Shown: positions 32,368 through 41,108, counted from the stretch's first letter. The stretch: 41,143 bases of DNA from an uncultured Clostridia bacterium (GCA_944388495.1 CALXIZ010000059.1:1-41143); one strand, 5' to 3'. Made by a program: numbers and translations. Notes: generated from the letters alone by a model not told the origin.

Positions 32368-32390
32368 CCTCCTTTATATTCCGCAGGAGG
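32368..32390 (-). promoter_or_regulatory. Hairpin covering the hsp20 ribosome site (candidate RNA thermometer)
   Basis: In the mRNA, CCTCCT (32390-32385) can pair fully with the Shine-Dalgarno AGGAGG (32373-32368) across an 11-nt loop. Such a stem would melt with heat. The 6-bp match may be chance, so it is a prediction. Confidence 0.4.
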
Positions 32391-32495
32391 GCGGGACGGA
32401 AAGAATCCGTTCCGTCGGGGCCTTCTGAAGGCGCGTCCTGTGATTTCTCGCGTTTCTCTGAAAATCTTTTCCGTAAGCTCTCTCGCTTACAGTAT

Positions 32496-32538
32496 ATAAT
32501 ATGCCCTCATTTTAGCACTCTAAACACGATAGTGCTAA
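32496..32538 (-). promoter_or_regulatory. CIRCE operator and hsp20 promoter
   Basis: TTAGCACTC (32512-32520), 9 bp, then TAGTGCTAA (32530-32538): one mismatch from the HrcA operator. On the minus strand a -35 TTTAGA (32524-32519) lies inside CIRCE and a -10 TATTAT (32501-32496) follows after 17 bp, so HrcA would block the polymerase. Confidence 0.88.
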
Positions 32539-32686
32539 AAAATGAAATTTTTCCGCGGGATCCTATGATATCCTGATATCGTGTGAATACAGCCGGGCCG
32601 TCCGGATATGCCGCGCGGCGCTGGACGGCCTGTTCGGGAGAGGCGCGCTCTTCTCCGCAGAAACTATATACTTTTACCTCTTATGA

Positions 32687-32695
32687 TGATATAAT
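32687..32695 (+). promoter_or_regulatory. Extended -10 promoter of the pot operon
   Basis: TGATATAAT is an extended -10 element with no clear -35. Transcription would begin near 32702, giving a 125-nt leader. Confidence 0.5.
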
Positions 32696-32826
32696 ACAGA
32701 CACGTTAAATCTTGTATTCTCAACGTTCGGACGGCAGGCGGCGGATTCCCGCGGCGCGGGGCGGCGGGGCCGCGTACTGAGCCTGTGCCGGTCTGAAAAC
32801 AGGAAAAAAGAAGGAGAGAAAAACCG

Positions 32827-33921
32827 ATGAAAAGCAAACTTGTAAAGAGCGTCCTTTCCTGCGGTCTTGCGGCTGCCATGGTTCTTTCCATGACGGCGTG
32901 CGGCGGCACATCGGGGGACGGCGGATCGGCGGATTCCGGAGAAAAGACACAGCTGTATGTCGTAAACTGGAAGGACTACGCCTCCGATGACGAGGAGCTC
33001 ATGGCGGCTTTTGAGGAGGAGTACAACTGCGAGATCGTCAATACCTATATGGACAGTGAAGAAGACCTCCTGACGAAGCTCAGGACGGGAGCAGAGGGCG
33101 AGATTGATGTCTGCCTCCCGAACTGCACGATTCTTCCGGCAGCCATCGAAGACGGACTTCTGGAGCAGATCGATACGTCCAAGATTCCTAATTTCGAGCA
33201 GCTGTTTGCAAGATTCAAAGAACAGAAAGAATGCTTCGGTGAAGACGGCAACATGTATGCAGTCCCGTTTGTATGGGGTTCCACCGCTATAGCCTATAAC
33301 ACCGAGGAAGTGACAGAGGCGCCGACGAGCATGAAGGTCCTCTTCAGCGAGGACTACAAGGGCAGAATCGCATTCCGTGACGACTACAACGATGCAGTCA
33401 TGGCGGCGGCTATCGCACTGGGACAGGATCCGAACAATCCGAGCGATCTCGATGCCATCAAAGAACTGCTGATCGAGCAGAAAGAACTGAACAGAACGTA
33501 CTGGCAGACAGGAGATGAATTCTCCAAGCTCTTCGCAAACGATCAGGTTTCCGTAGGCCTCATGTGGTCCGGTCAGTCCGCGACGATGAAACAGGAAGGC
33601 GAACCGATCGGATTCGTCGTTCCTGAGGACGGCGGTATCGGCTGGGTCGATAACTGGGCGATCGCGAAATCCTCTCAGCACAAAGATCTGGCTTACGCTT
33701 TCATCAACTACATGCTGGGTGAAGACGTACAGTACGACTGGGCCTCCAGCGGCGGTCCTGCGCCTGCAAACCAGACTGCGGCAGAGAAGATCGATCCTGA
33801 ATACGCAGCTTCCTGCGCGATGGATGAAGAATCTCTGAACCGTCTCTACTTCATGGAATACCGCACGGAAGATGTAAAGCGGGAGTGGAGCGATCTTTGG
33901 ATCGAAGTCAAGGGAGCCTGA
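32827..33921 (+). CDS. potD: Polyamine-type ABC transporter substrate-binding lipoprotein
   Basis: A 364-residue lipoprotein. The signal peptide ends in the lipobox LSMTAC with Cys25 to be lipidated, followed by a Gly/Ser linker and a PotD/PotF-like binding domain (LYVVNWKDYASDD, VPFVWGSTAIAYNTEEV, VGLMWSGQSATM, GWVDNWAIAKSSQHKDLAYAFINYML). It delivers spermidine or putrescine, by family; an alternative cation or small molecule cannot be excluded. GAAGGAGAG precedes the ATG. An attenuator-like terminator separates it from potB, which would keep it in excess over the permease. Confidence 0.88.
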   Translation: MKSKLVKSVLSCGLAAAMVLSMTACGGTSGDGGSADSGEKTQLYVVNWKDYASDDEELMAAFEEEYNCEIVNTYMDSEEDLLTKLRTGAEGEIDVCLPNCTILPAAIEDGLLEQIDTSKIPNFEQLFARFKEQKECFGEDGNMYAVPFVWGSTAIAYNTEEVTEAPTSMKVLFSEDYKGRIAFRDDYNDAVMAAAIALGQDPNNPSDLDAIKELLIEQKELNRTYWQTGDEFSKLFANDQVSVGLMWSGQSATMKQEGEPIGFVVPEDGGIGWVDNWAIAKSSQHKDLAYAFINYMLGEDVQYDWASSGGPAPANQTAAEKIDPEYAASCAMDEESLNRLYFMEYRTEDVKREWSDLWIEVKGA

Positions 33922-33948
33922 TTCTCTGAGACAATAGCGTAATTTCCA

Positions 33949-33987
33949 ACAGGGGCTGGAGTTTCTTTCAGTCCCTGTACCTTTTTT
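33949..33987 (+). terminator. Attenuating terminator between potD and potB
   Basis: ACAGGGGCTGGA pairs with TTCAGTCCCTGT (12 bp, wobble pairs), followed by ACCTTTTTT. Partial read-through would supply the permease genes. Confidence 0.7.
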
Positions 33988-34027
33988 CAGCGGAACTGCA
34001 AAAATCGTTTACAGGTGAAAAGAAACT

Positions 34028-34855
34028 ATGAAATTTGACAGAAGACAGGCCCTGACGTGGCCTTCCATGATCATGCTGTTTCTGTTTGCTCTTCTGCCGC
34101 TGGTGATCATGCTCGTCACCAGCTTTCAGAGCGATACGACAGGCAGCTTTACACTGGAAAATTACGAGAGGTTTTTTTCCAATCCGACATATCTGAAGCT
34201 GACCGGAAAGACGATCGTCATGAGTCTGGCCGTCACGGCTGTGAGCCTTCTCATCGCATACCCTCTGGCTTACATTATGGCAAAGAAGCTGAGAGGAATG
34301 CGCAATATCATTCTGGTTCTGGTCATCATTCCGTTCTTTACCAATCAGCTGGTGCGGGTATACAGCTGGCTGATTTTCCTGCAGGACGGAGGTATTTTCA
34401 ACAATTTTCTGAGTCTGTTCGGTCTCTTTGAGGACGGACTGGGACTTCTTTATACGCAGGGGGCGGTCATTATCGGGCTGACACATGCGTTCTTCCCGTA
34501 TATGGTCGTGACGATTTACATGTCACTGGAACGGATGGACGATGCGATGCTGGAAGCGAGCCGGAGTCTGGGCGCTTCGAAGTTCACGACATTCCGCCGT
34601 GTCATCTTCCCTCTGTCCATGCCGGGCGTCATCTCCGGCATCATGATCGTCTTCGTACCGGCTCTCGGTACCTTCGTCGAACCGAGAATCCTGGGAGGAA
34701 CCGACGGAACGGTCATCGGAACGGTCATCGAGGATCAGTTCTTTGAGATCGCAGCCTGGAACTTCGGAGCGGCTATCGCTTTCCTGCTGCTGGCTCTCGT
34801 ACTCATCAGCATGACAGCGCTGAATATGGCAGGAAAGAGGTGGGAGACAGAATGA
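34028..34855 (+). CDS. potB: Polyamine-type ABC transporter permease PotB
   Basis: A 275-residue permease with six membrane helices. The EAA loop that docks on the ATPase is seen as EASRSLGASKFTTFRRVIFPLSMPGVISG. The N-terminal part (TWPSMIMLFLFALLPLVIMLVTSF) is typical of PotB/PotH. It pairs with PotC to form the channel. AGGTGAAAAG precedes the ATG. Its stop overlaps the potC start in an ATGA arrangement. Confidence 0.92.
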   Translation: MKFDRRQALTWPSMIMLFLFALLPLVIMLVTSFQSDTTGSFTLENYERFFSNPTYLKLTGKTIVMSLAVTAVSLLIAYPLAYIMAKKLRGMRNIILVLVIIPFFTNQLVRVYSWLIFLQDGGIFNNFLSLFGLFEDGLGLLYTQGAVIIGLTHAFFPYMVVTIYMSLERMDDAMLEASRSLGASKFTTFRRVIFPLSMPGVISGIMIVFVPALGTFVEPRILGGTDGTVIGTVIEDQFFEIAAWNFGAAIAFLLLALVLISMTALNMAGKRWETE

Positions 34856-35652
34856 AAAAACAGCGTCATATACTCAGCAGAATCTTTATCATTCTCGTGA
34901 TTCTCTTCCTGTACGTGCCGATTTTCGTGCTGATGCTTCTGGGATTCAATGAATCGCGTTACAATTCCTTACCATTTAAATTTACGACGCAGTGGTATGA
35001 GGAGATGATCGCCAATGAAGCGCTGCTTTCGGCGGCCAAGAATTCTCTGCTCCTGGCGCTCGTCACAGGTATCATCTGCACCGTTCTGGCGACGCTCTTC
35101 ATCCTGGGGCAGCGCTATCTGTCGAGGAGGACGAGCGGTCTGTTCAACAGCATCGTCATGATGCCGATGAGTATTCCGTGGCTGATCATGGGTCTTTCGA
35201 TTCTGCTCATGATCCGTTCGATGGACTTTACAAAAAATATGGCGTTCGTGCTGGCCGGCCATGTTATCATCTCCCTGCCTTATGCGCTTCTCGTCCTGCG
35301 CGCGCGCATGAGCTCTCTTGACAAGTCGCTGGAAGAGATGAGCGCCTCTCTGGGCGCGGGACCGCTGACGACTTTCCGGCGGGTGACGCTGCCGGCTATC
35401 GCTCCGGCGATGGTGGCCGGAGGATTTCTCGCATTTATGATCAGCTTCGATAACTTTGCCATCAGTTATTTCCTGATACCGAACGGCGTCACGACGCTGC
35501 CGATCGAGATTCAGACATCGATCAAATTCGGATTTACTCCGGAAATCAACGCGATCTCCACGGTGATCATCGTCTTTTCGCTGGTCATTCTCCTGATCGT
35601 GGGCATTATCATGAGATCAAACTTAAAGGACATGTTGGGAGGAAAAAAATAA
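34852..35652 (+). CDS. potC: Polyamine-type ABC transporter permease PotC
   Basis: A 266-residue permease with six membrane helices and the EAA-type loop EMSASLGAGPLTTFRRVTLPAIAPAMVAG. IPWLIMGLSILLMI and FDNFAISYFL are typical of PotC. The ATG at 34852 overlaps the potB TGA (ATGA), which sets the start; an in-frame GTG at 34840 is less likely. It is tightly coupled to potB and potA. Confidence 0.92.
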   Translation: MKKQRHILSRIFIILVILFLYVPIFVLMLLGFNESRYNSLPFKFTTQWYEEMIANEALLSAAKNSLLLALVTGIICTVLATLFILGQRYLSRRTSGLFNSIVMMPMSIPWLIMGLSILLMIRSMDFTKNMAFVLAGHVIISLPYALLVLRARMSSLDKSLEEMSASLGAGPLTTFRRVTLPAIAPAMVAGGFLAFMISFDNFAISYFLIPNGVTTLPIEIQTSIKFGFTPEINAISTVIIVFSLVILLIVGIIMRSNLKDMLGGKK

Positions 35653-35653
35653 C

Positions 35654-36637
35654 ATGGCAAAAGTGGAATTAAGGGATCTGACAAAAATCTACGGAAACAA
35701 TACAGTAGTGGATCATATCAATCTGGAGGTGGAGGACGGTACGCTGGTGTCTGTCCTCGGTCCTTCCGGCTGCGGCAAGACGACGACACTGAGGATGATC
35801 GCGGGCTTTGAGATGCCTGAGGACGGCGATGTGCTCTTCGACGGCCAGTCTGTAGGAAAAGTGGCCGTCAATAAGAGAAATATCGGCATGGTCTTTCAGA
35901 GTTATGCGCTCTTTCCTCACATGACGGTGGCTCAGAACGTCGCTTACGGCCTCGAACAGCACGCCGTTCCGAAGCAGGAAATTCCGGGACGGGTGCAGGA
36001 AGCGCTGGAAATGGTACATATGGAGGATTATGCGAAGCGCAAGCCGAAGCAGCTCTCCGGCGGTCAGCAACAGCGTGTGGCTCTGGCCAGAGCTCTCGTC
36101 ATCCGGCCGAGAGTGCTGCTTCTGGACGAATGTCTGTCGGCTCTGGACAAGAAGCTGAGAGTCGAGATGCAGAGTGAGCTGCGCAGAATTCTGGAAGAGA
36201 CAAAGGTGACGACCTTTTTCGTGACGCATGACCAGGAGGAGGCGATGACGCTCTCCGACAGAATCGTCGTCATGCGCGACGGAATCGTGGAACAGACCGG
36301 GACACCGTTTGAGGTCTATGAACGGCCTGCCAGCCGCTTCGTGGCGGGCTTCCTCGGAAAGGCGAATTTCATCGAAAGAGACGGAAAGACATATGCCGTC
36401 AGACCGGAAAAGGTGAAGATCGGGGAAGAGGGCACGCAGGGCGCGAGAAAGACGGGCGTCATAAGCTCTCTGGTCTATTCCGGGAATCTGACAACCTGCA
36501 CCGTGGACTGCGGGGATATGGAAATCCTGGCGGAAATCTCCCATATCGACGGCGCGAAGAGATTTGAAAGAGGAGACCGTGTGTCTGCTGTCTGGAGTGA
36601 TGACGCGGAGATCCTCCTCGAAGAGGCAGAGGCCTGA
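35654..36637 (+). CDS. potA: Polyamine-type ABC transporter ATP-binding protein PotA
   Basis: A 327-residue ATPase. Walker A is GPSGCGKTT (36-44), the Q-loop is VFQSYALFPHM, the signature is LSGGQQQR, Walker B is VLLLDECLSALD, and the H-loop is VTHDQEEA, with a C-terminal TOBE-like domain (about 240-325). Walker B has Cys after the catalytic Glu where Pro is usual. The operon order is D-B-C-A and not the enterobacterial A-B-C-D. GGGAGG precedes the ATG. Confidence 0.93.
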   Translation: MAKVELRDLTKIYGNNTVVDHINLEVEDGTLVSVLGPSGCGKTTTLRMIAGFEMPEDGDVLFDGQSVGKVAVNKRNIGMVFQSYALFPHMTVAQNVAYGLEQHAVPKQEIPGRVQEALEMVHMEDYAKRKPKQLSGGQQQRVALARALVIRPRVLLLDECLSALDKKLRVEMQSELRRILEETKVTTFFVTHDQEEAMTLSDRIVVMRDGIVEQTGTPFEVYERPASRFVAGFLGKANFIERDGKTYAVRPEKVKIGEEGTQGARKTGVISSLVYSGNLTTCTVDCGDMEILAEISHIDGAKRFERGDRVSAVWSDDAEILLEEAEA

Positions 36638-36695
36638 GAAAAAATCTTTCACAACTGTCTGTGCCGCCGGCGACGGCGGCGGAATGGAGATTGAG

Positions 36696-37670
36696 ATGAA
36701 AAACGAATGTCTCATACTGGGCGGACTCGTACCCGATATTTATTATCGCATCAGCAGCTGGCCCGAGAGGGGACAGGACGGATTTCTGTCCGGCGAAGAG
36801 GTGAAGGCCGGAGGCTGTGCGGTAAATATGGCTGTGACGGCGGAAAATCTGGGCGTCAGAGCTCATGTGGTATCCTGCGTGGGGAATGACGGCACAGCGT
36901 CGATGCTGAGAGATTATCTGCGGGTTCACGGCCTGTCGGAGCGGTTTATCGTGCCGGCCGGAGAGGCGAGCGGAAAATGCTTCGTCTTCGTGGAGCCGGA
37001 CGGAGAGCGCACCTTCCTGACCTGCAAGGGAGCGGAAGGGCTGTTTCCCGTATCTCTGGCGGAAAAAATCCGCAAAGAAAGCTTTGCGGCCGCTGGTGTG
37101 ACGGGATATTATCTGCTCAACGATGACGCGGAGCTGATCATGGATGTGATCGAAGATCTGTCGTCGAAAGGAACGCAGATTTTGTTCGATCCGAGTCCGC
37201 TGGCGGGCGAAATACGCCCTGAACTGCTGGAACGGATGATTGCGGTGAGCGATATTATGACGCCGAATCTCACGGAGCTGGAGATCCTCGAAGAAGTGAC
37301 GGGAAGACCGAAAGGTTCTCTGACGGGCGGCCCGCGCGGCGAAGGCGGATGGGCGCAGGAAGAGAAAACCGGCGGAAGGGAGAGGATTCTTATCGTCAAG
37401 GACGGAGCGGAGGGCGGAAGCGTCTTTCACGGCGGCGCCGTTTTCCGCTATGAGGCGGAGAAATGTCATGCCGTCGACACCACGGGCGCAGGCGACAGCT
37501 TTTCCGGAGCGCTTCTTTACGGGCTGACACAGAATATGGATATCCGCCGAAGCGTACGGCTGGCGGCACGCTGTGCGGCGAAGACGGTTTCGATCGTCGG
37601 CCCGCACGGTTTCTGGAAACCGGATGAACTCGCCGGGACGGAAGAAGGAGGAAATACGTCAGATGAGTGA
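36696..37670 (+). CDS. PfkB-family carbohydrate/nucleoside kinase
   Basis: A 324-residue ribokinase-like enzyme. VKAGGCAVNMAVTAENLGV and FVGNDG-like SCVGNDGTASM are N-terminal motifs, NLTELEIL is mid-protein, and DTTGAGDSFSGALLYGL near the C-terminus holds the catalytic Asp and anion hole. It phosphorylates a sugar or nucleoside; the substrate is not readable. The ATG at 36696 is preferred because TGGAGA lies 5 nt upstream, and an ATG at 36684 is possible. A low-complexity Gly/Arg loop (GGPRGEGGWAQEEKTGGRE) before the last third is unusual. It overlaps the next gene by 8 nt. Confidence 0.85.
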   Translation: MKNECLILGGLVPDIYYRISSWPERGQDGFLSGEEVKAGGCAVNMAVTAENLGVRAHVVSCVGNDGTASMLRDYLRVHGLSERFIVPAGEASGKCFVFVEPDGERTFLTCKGAEGLFPVSLAEKIRKESFAAAGVTGYYLLNDDAELIMDVIEDLSSKGTQILFDPSPLAGEIRPELLERMIAVSDIMTPNLTELEILEEVTGRPKGSLTGGPRGEGGWAQEEKTGGRERILIVKDGAEGGSVFHGGAVFRYEAEKCHAVDTTGAGDSFSGALLYGLTQNMDIRRSVRLAARCAAKTVSIVGPHGFWKPDELAGTEEGGNTSDE

Positions 37671-38658
37671 CAGCAATATTTTAGACAGAGCATACGGAGC
37701 TCTCGTAGGCGGCGCTATCGGAGACGCGATGGGAATGCCGGCGTCGTTTCTGACGCGAAGTCAGATTGAGGCGAGCTACGGATATATCCGGGATTTTCTG
37801 GAACCGGAAAAAGACGTGCAGAGTTATCACGGAGATCTGAAGGCCGCTGAGATTACGGACGATACGATGGAGAGCGTCATTCTCAGCGATATTCTGATCA
37901 GAGAAGGCGGATTCAGCGAAGCGGCCTTCAACGAGGCCATGAAAAAATGGGCCGTAGAGCAGAAAATGCTCGAAAGCACGGTGATCGGACCTTCCACGCG
38001 CCGTTATCTTACGGCGATTATCGAGGGAAGGGATCCGAAGGAGACGTCGGGACTCGGAAATACGAACGGCAGCGCGATGAGAGTGGCTCCTGTCGGGGTG
38101 AAATATTACCGCGATCTGGCGAAGTGCGCGGAGGCTGCAGCCGCATCCTCTCTGCCGAGCCACGGAAGCAGACCGGCGGTGGCGGCGGCCTGCGCGGTGG
38201 CCTGCGCGGTGGCGGCAGGCGTGGCCGGCGGATATGCGCCGACAGAGGTGATGCGGATCGCATACGATGCGGCCGTATTCGGCGAGAAGAAAGGCGCTGA
38301 GATCACGGCGCCGTCCGTATCCCGCCGCATCCGCATGGCGGAACGCATCGTGGACGAAGCGGGAGAAGCGGATATCCGGGAGATCATCGACGAGCTGGTG
38401 GGAATTTTCGGAGCCAGCATGTTCGCTTATGAGTCGGTGCCGCTGGCGCTGGGAGTCTTTTATGCGGTGAACGGCAGCGCGCGGAACGGGATTCCGGCGG
38501 CGATCAACGCGGGCGATGATGCGGATACGAACGGAGCTATCTGCGGAAATATCTGCGGCGCTTTTTCGGGAGCGGAATCTCTGCCTGAAGAATGGCGCAC
38601 GCGCGTCCAGAAGACGAGCTGTCTCGATCTGAAAGCCACGGCGGCGAAGCTGATCTAA
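37663..38658 (+). CDS. ADP-ribosylglycohydrolase family protein
   Basis: A 331-residue all-helical hydrolase of the DraG/ARH family. Metal-binding motifs are TDDT (EITDDTMES) and AGDDADTNGAICGNICGAF, with GAIGDAMGMP at the start and GNTNGSAMRVAPVG in the middle. Relatives remove ADP-ribose from proteins or cleave N-ribosyl compounds. The ATG at 37663 overlaps the kinase stop, so the two are cotranslated. Such kinase/ADP-ribosylglycohydrolase pairs suggest a ribosyl-compound salvage step: cleave, then phosphorylate. The longer frame from 37573 lies in the kinase gene and is rejected. Confidence 0.88.
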   Translation: MSDSNILDRAYGALVGGAIGDAMGMPASFLTRSQIEASYGYIRDFLEPEKDVQSYHGDLKAAEITDDTMESVILSDILIREGGFSEAAFNEAMKKWAVEQKMLESTVIGPSTRRYLTAIIEGRDPKETSGLGNTNGSAMRVAPVGVKYYRDLAKCAEAAAASSLPSHGSRPAVAAACAVACAVAAGVAGGYAPTEVMRIAYDAAVFGEKKGAEITAPSVSRRIRMAERIVDEAGEADIREIIDELVGIFGASMFAYESVPLALGVFYAVNGSARNGIPAAINAGDDADTNGAICGNICGAFSGAESLPEEWRTRVQKTSCLDLKATAAKLI

Positions 38659-38708
38659 GGAAAATAACGCCGCCTGCATGGCGGATAAAGAGACGGATCC
38701 GCAAAAAA

Positions 38709-38759
38709 AGCTTCCGGCCGGACGCGCAAAATTTTCGCACGTCCGGCCGGAAGCTCTTT
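38709..38759. terminator. Terminator of the pot-kinase-hydrolase operon
   Basis: AGCTTCCGGCCGGAC pairs perfectly with GTCCGGCCGGAAGCT (15 bp) with A and T tracts on the two sides; it also serves the convergent hotdog gene. Confidence 0.85.
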
Positions 38760-38780
38760 GTGATGCGGATGAGGATCTGT

Positions 38781-39263
38781 TCAGATCGAGATCTGCGCGC
38801 CGGCAGTATTCAGGATATTTGCCTGACAGGTGGCGATCAGGTCGCCTCTTTCATTTCTGGCTTCGCCGGCCATAGAGAGAATCTTTCTGCCGGCGGAGAC
38901 GACTCTGGTGCTGACAAAGATCTTTGAGGTATCTTCGAGTACCGCTTTGTGGAAATTGACGCTCAGATTGACCGTCGGCATAGGGCTGCCTTTTGTGGAG
39001 ATATAGGAGAAGATACCGTAATTATTGTCGAAAAAAGCCGCGATATATCCGCCCTGAAGCAGTTTGTAGCCGTTGCGCTGAGCGGGCTTCAGCGGGTAAG
39101 CCAGCGTCAGTTCACCCTGAGGGGAATAATCGATGAACTCTGTTCCGAAGTCAGCGGCTGTGGGATGAAGGCGGATGAGATCTTCGTACGGCATGGAGAG
39201 TTCTTTTTTCAGAGCTTCTCTCACTTCTTCGTTTGTCATTTCTGTTTTTTCTTCTGTCAGCAT
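38781..39263 (-). CDS. Hotdog-fold thioesterase-like protein (second paralogue)
   Basis: A 160-residue PaaI-like protein. QRNGYKLLQGGYIAAFFDNNYGIFSY is the central-helix region, matching RNPFGNLQGGMLCYYIDAAAG of the gene at 25801; both have the same PxQRN lead-in and a PTVNLSVNFH/VGTVDINVTF strand. Here the expected acidic residue is Asp in FFDNN. The substrate, probably an acyl-CoA or similar, is unknown. AAAGGAG lies 7 nt before the ATG. It is convergent with the hydrolase operon. Confidence 0.78.
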   Translation of the reverse strand: MLTEEKTEMTNEEVREALKKELSMPYEDLIRLHPTAADFGTEFIDYSPQGELTLAYPLKPAQRNGYKLLQGGYIAAFFDNNYGIFSYISTKGSPMPTVNLSVNFHKAVLEDTSKIFVSTRVVSAGRKILSMAGEARNERGDLIATCQANILNTAGAQISI

Positions 39264-39432
39264 ATCGATACTCCTTTATGTTCCTGAGATCTGTCAGATA
39301 TCTCTGCTTTGTATTTTTTCACGCCTGTTCATGTTCCTGCGGATATTTTATCATGTATTCGGCGGACTTTCCACGCTTTTCCCTTAAGATTTCAGGCGTT
39401 ATGACGCCTGTTATCCGGCGGAACGGCGATGC

Positions 39433-39828
39433 TCACAGACTGTGTTTTCCGAAAGTGCGGGGAAGCAGCTGTGCGAGCGTCATACTTTCCCATCTGCCGT
39501 TTTTGTCGACGGCGATGACTTCGAGACTGCCGTCCGGAGAAAATTCAGAGAGAAACTGACGGCAGACGCCGCAGGGCCAGCAGTAATCCGGACCGCTTCC
39601 CGCGACGGCGATGCGTACGAAGTCGGTATGCCCTTCGCTTACGGCTTTCGCGGCTGCCGTGCGCTCCGCGCAGATCGTCGGGGAAAAAGAGGCGCTTTCG
39701 ATATTGCACCCTGTAAATACAGAGCCGTCTGAGCATTCCAGCGCGGCGCCTACGGCAAAGCCGGAGTACGGGCACCAGGCCCGTCTTTTCATGGAGACGG
39801 CAGTGAAAATCAGTTCCTGTTCAGTCAT
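39433..39828 (-). CDS. cdd: Cytidine deaminase
   Basis: A 131-residue tetrameric-type enzyme that converts cytidine and deoxycytidine to uridine and deoxyuridine. The zinc ligands are Cys53, Cys86 and Cys89 (CAE and PCGVCRQ), and Glu55 is the catalytic acid/base. CPYSGFAVGAAL and FTGCNIESASFSPTICAERTA are family hallmarks. It stands alone, with an AAGGAG upstream of the ATG. Confidence 0.95.
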   Translation of the reverse strand: MTEQELIFTAVSMKRRAWCPYSGFAVGAALECSDGSVFTGCNIESASFSPTICAERTAAAKAVSEGHTDFVRIAVAGSGPDYCWPCGVCRQFLSEFSPDGSLEVIAVDKNGRWESMTLAQLLPRTFGKHSL

Positions 39829-40151
39829 AAGATCAGTCAGCTCCTTTCGGTACGGCGGCAGACCGACGCGCCGTTTCTGTTCTGTTTACGTAATATTTTC
39901 ACAGTCTTTTTGTATTCGACATTTCCCGTTCAGAATATCATCACACAGAAGCGCTAAACTGAAAACACAGTCAGATAAGACATAGGAATCAGATAAGACA
40001 GCGGAAGATGGTTTGAATTCGTTTTATCCGTTTTCTGTGATATCTGCGCACAGAGGCGCAGTTCATATAGATTATGCGGCCGGTCACGGATCAGCGTGGC
40101 CGGCCGTATTGTGTCCGTACGGATGACATCCTGCAGAGGGGATGCGTGCTG
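39829..40151. other. Intergenic stretch with GC-rich hairpin
   Basis: CGGCCGGTCACG pairs with CGTGGCCGGCCG (about 40079-40107). It lies downstream of the minus-strand membrane gene and may terminate it, although no long T run follows. I see no gene. Confidence 0.45.
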
Positions 40152-41060
40152 TCATTTCTTTTTCAGCGTCGGAACAAAGCGGCTGATGAAGCGCCCTCTG
40201 CCGCGTCCTCTGTTTCTGATGTAGAAAAAGCCGAAGAAAGAAAAGACGACGGCGCCGATGAAATTGACGAAAAGATCCGCCATCGTATCGATAATGCCGA
40301 TGTCGAGATATCCTCCGAGTCCCAGAGCTGTCTGTGAGCCGTCTGATCCGACGAGGATCACGTCGCGGATATCCGTGACCGGTACAGGAGCCGTTCCTCC
40401 CGCAGGATCGAGCATGACAGTGCTGAAGGAGGATATGACCGTATCCTTCTGCATATCCATGCCGAAGAAGTGATCCATACTGAACTCGAAGAACTCCCAC
40501 AGAACGCCGATCGTCATGGAAAAACAGAAGGCGAAGAGTGCGAGATAAAGCGGAGAGAGGGAAAACTTGAAACGGTCGTTGCGGTTTAAAATATCGATCA
40601 GAGAAAATCCGACCGCGGCGCACAGAAAACCGTTCAGCGTGTGCAGCATCGTGTCCCAGGCGGGAAACTCCGTGTAGTAGGAGCGGATTTCTCCGAGAAT
40701 CTCCGCCGCGTAGATGAAGAGAAGGATGATGATTTCAAGCGTGTCCGGAAACTCGATTTTCAGCCGCCGTTCGACGAACGACGGGAGTGTGAAAAGGATC
40801 AGTGTGAGGACACAGAGCATGACATTTTCAAAGTTGCGGTTGAAAATCTGTGCGATCATGACACCGATCACCGAGAGCCTGAGAAGAAAGTAGACGGCCT
40901 TCAGAGCACGTCCGGCTTTTTTCTGCTGCCTGTCCGGTCCGTCAGGAAGTCTGTCCGGCTGTCCGGAATACTCTTTCTGTCCGGAATGCTCATTTTGTGT
41001 GATCTGTCCGTCCGCCCGGGAAGCGGCCCGGCTGTCTGAGATATCTGTCTGTTTTTTCAT
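40152..41060 (-). CDS. Multi-pass membrane protein (DUF2238/YjdF-like)
   Basis: A 302-residue membrane protein of unknown function. A polar, charged N-terminal tail (about 50 residues) precedes about seven helices. DTMLHTLNGFLCAAVGFSLID, CFSMTIGVLWEFFEFSMDHFFGMDMQKDT and DTMADLFVNFIGAVV show the D-T-x-x-H and W-E-F..E..D patterns of the family. A soluble loop (about 225-260) lies between the last helices. The ATG at 41060 has AGGAAAAA upstream; the 16 extra codons in frame before it start at a TTG. Confidence 0.65.
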   Translation of the reverse strand: MKKQTDISDSRAASRADGQITQNEHSGQKEYSGQPDRLPDGPDRQQKKAGRALKAVYFLLRLSVIGVMIAQIFNRNFENVMLCVLTLILFTLPSFVERRLKIEFPDTLEIIILLFIYAAEILGEIRSYYTEFPAWDTMLHTLNGFLCAAVGFSLIDILNRNDRFKFSLSPLYLALFAFCFSMTIGVLWEFFEFSMDHFFGMDMQKDTVISSFSTVMLDPAGGTAPVPVTDIRDVILVGSDGSQTALGLGGYLDIGIIDTMADLFVNFIGAVVFSFFGFFYIRNRGRGRGRFISRFVPTLKKK

Positions 41061-41108
41061 AGCTTTTTTCCTGATGTTTTGTATTGCGGTAAATTCCTGA
41101 TGAAACAA

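Larger units (their letters stand above)
32360..32826. other. Divergent regulatory region of hsp20 and potD
   Basis: Holds the hsp20 leader (32360-about 32490) with two hairpins, including GTAAGC-TCTCTC-GCTTAC at 32473-32490, the CIRCE site, and the potD promoter at 32687. The GC-rich stretch at 32725-32790 could fold but matches no riboswitch I know. Confidence 0.5.

Noticed and set aside
36459..37607. 382-codon minus-strand frame over potA and the kinase
   Set aside because: Crosses two clear genes on the other strand and has no recognisable domain.
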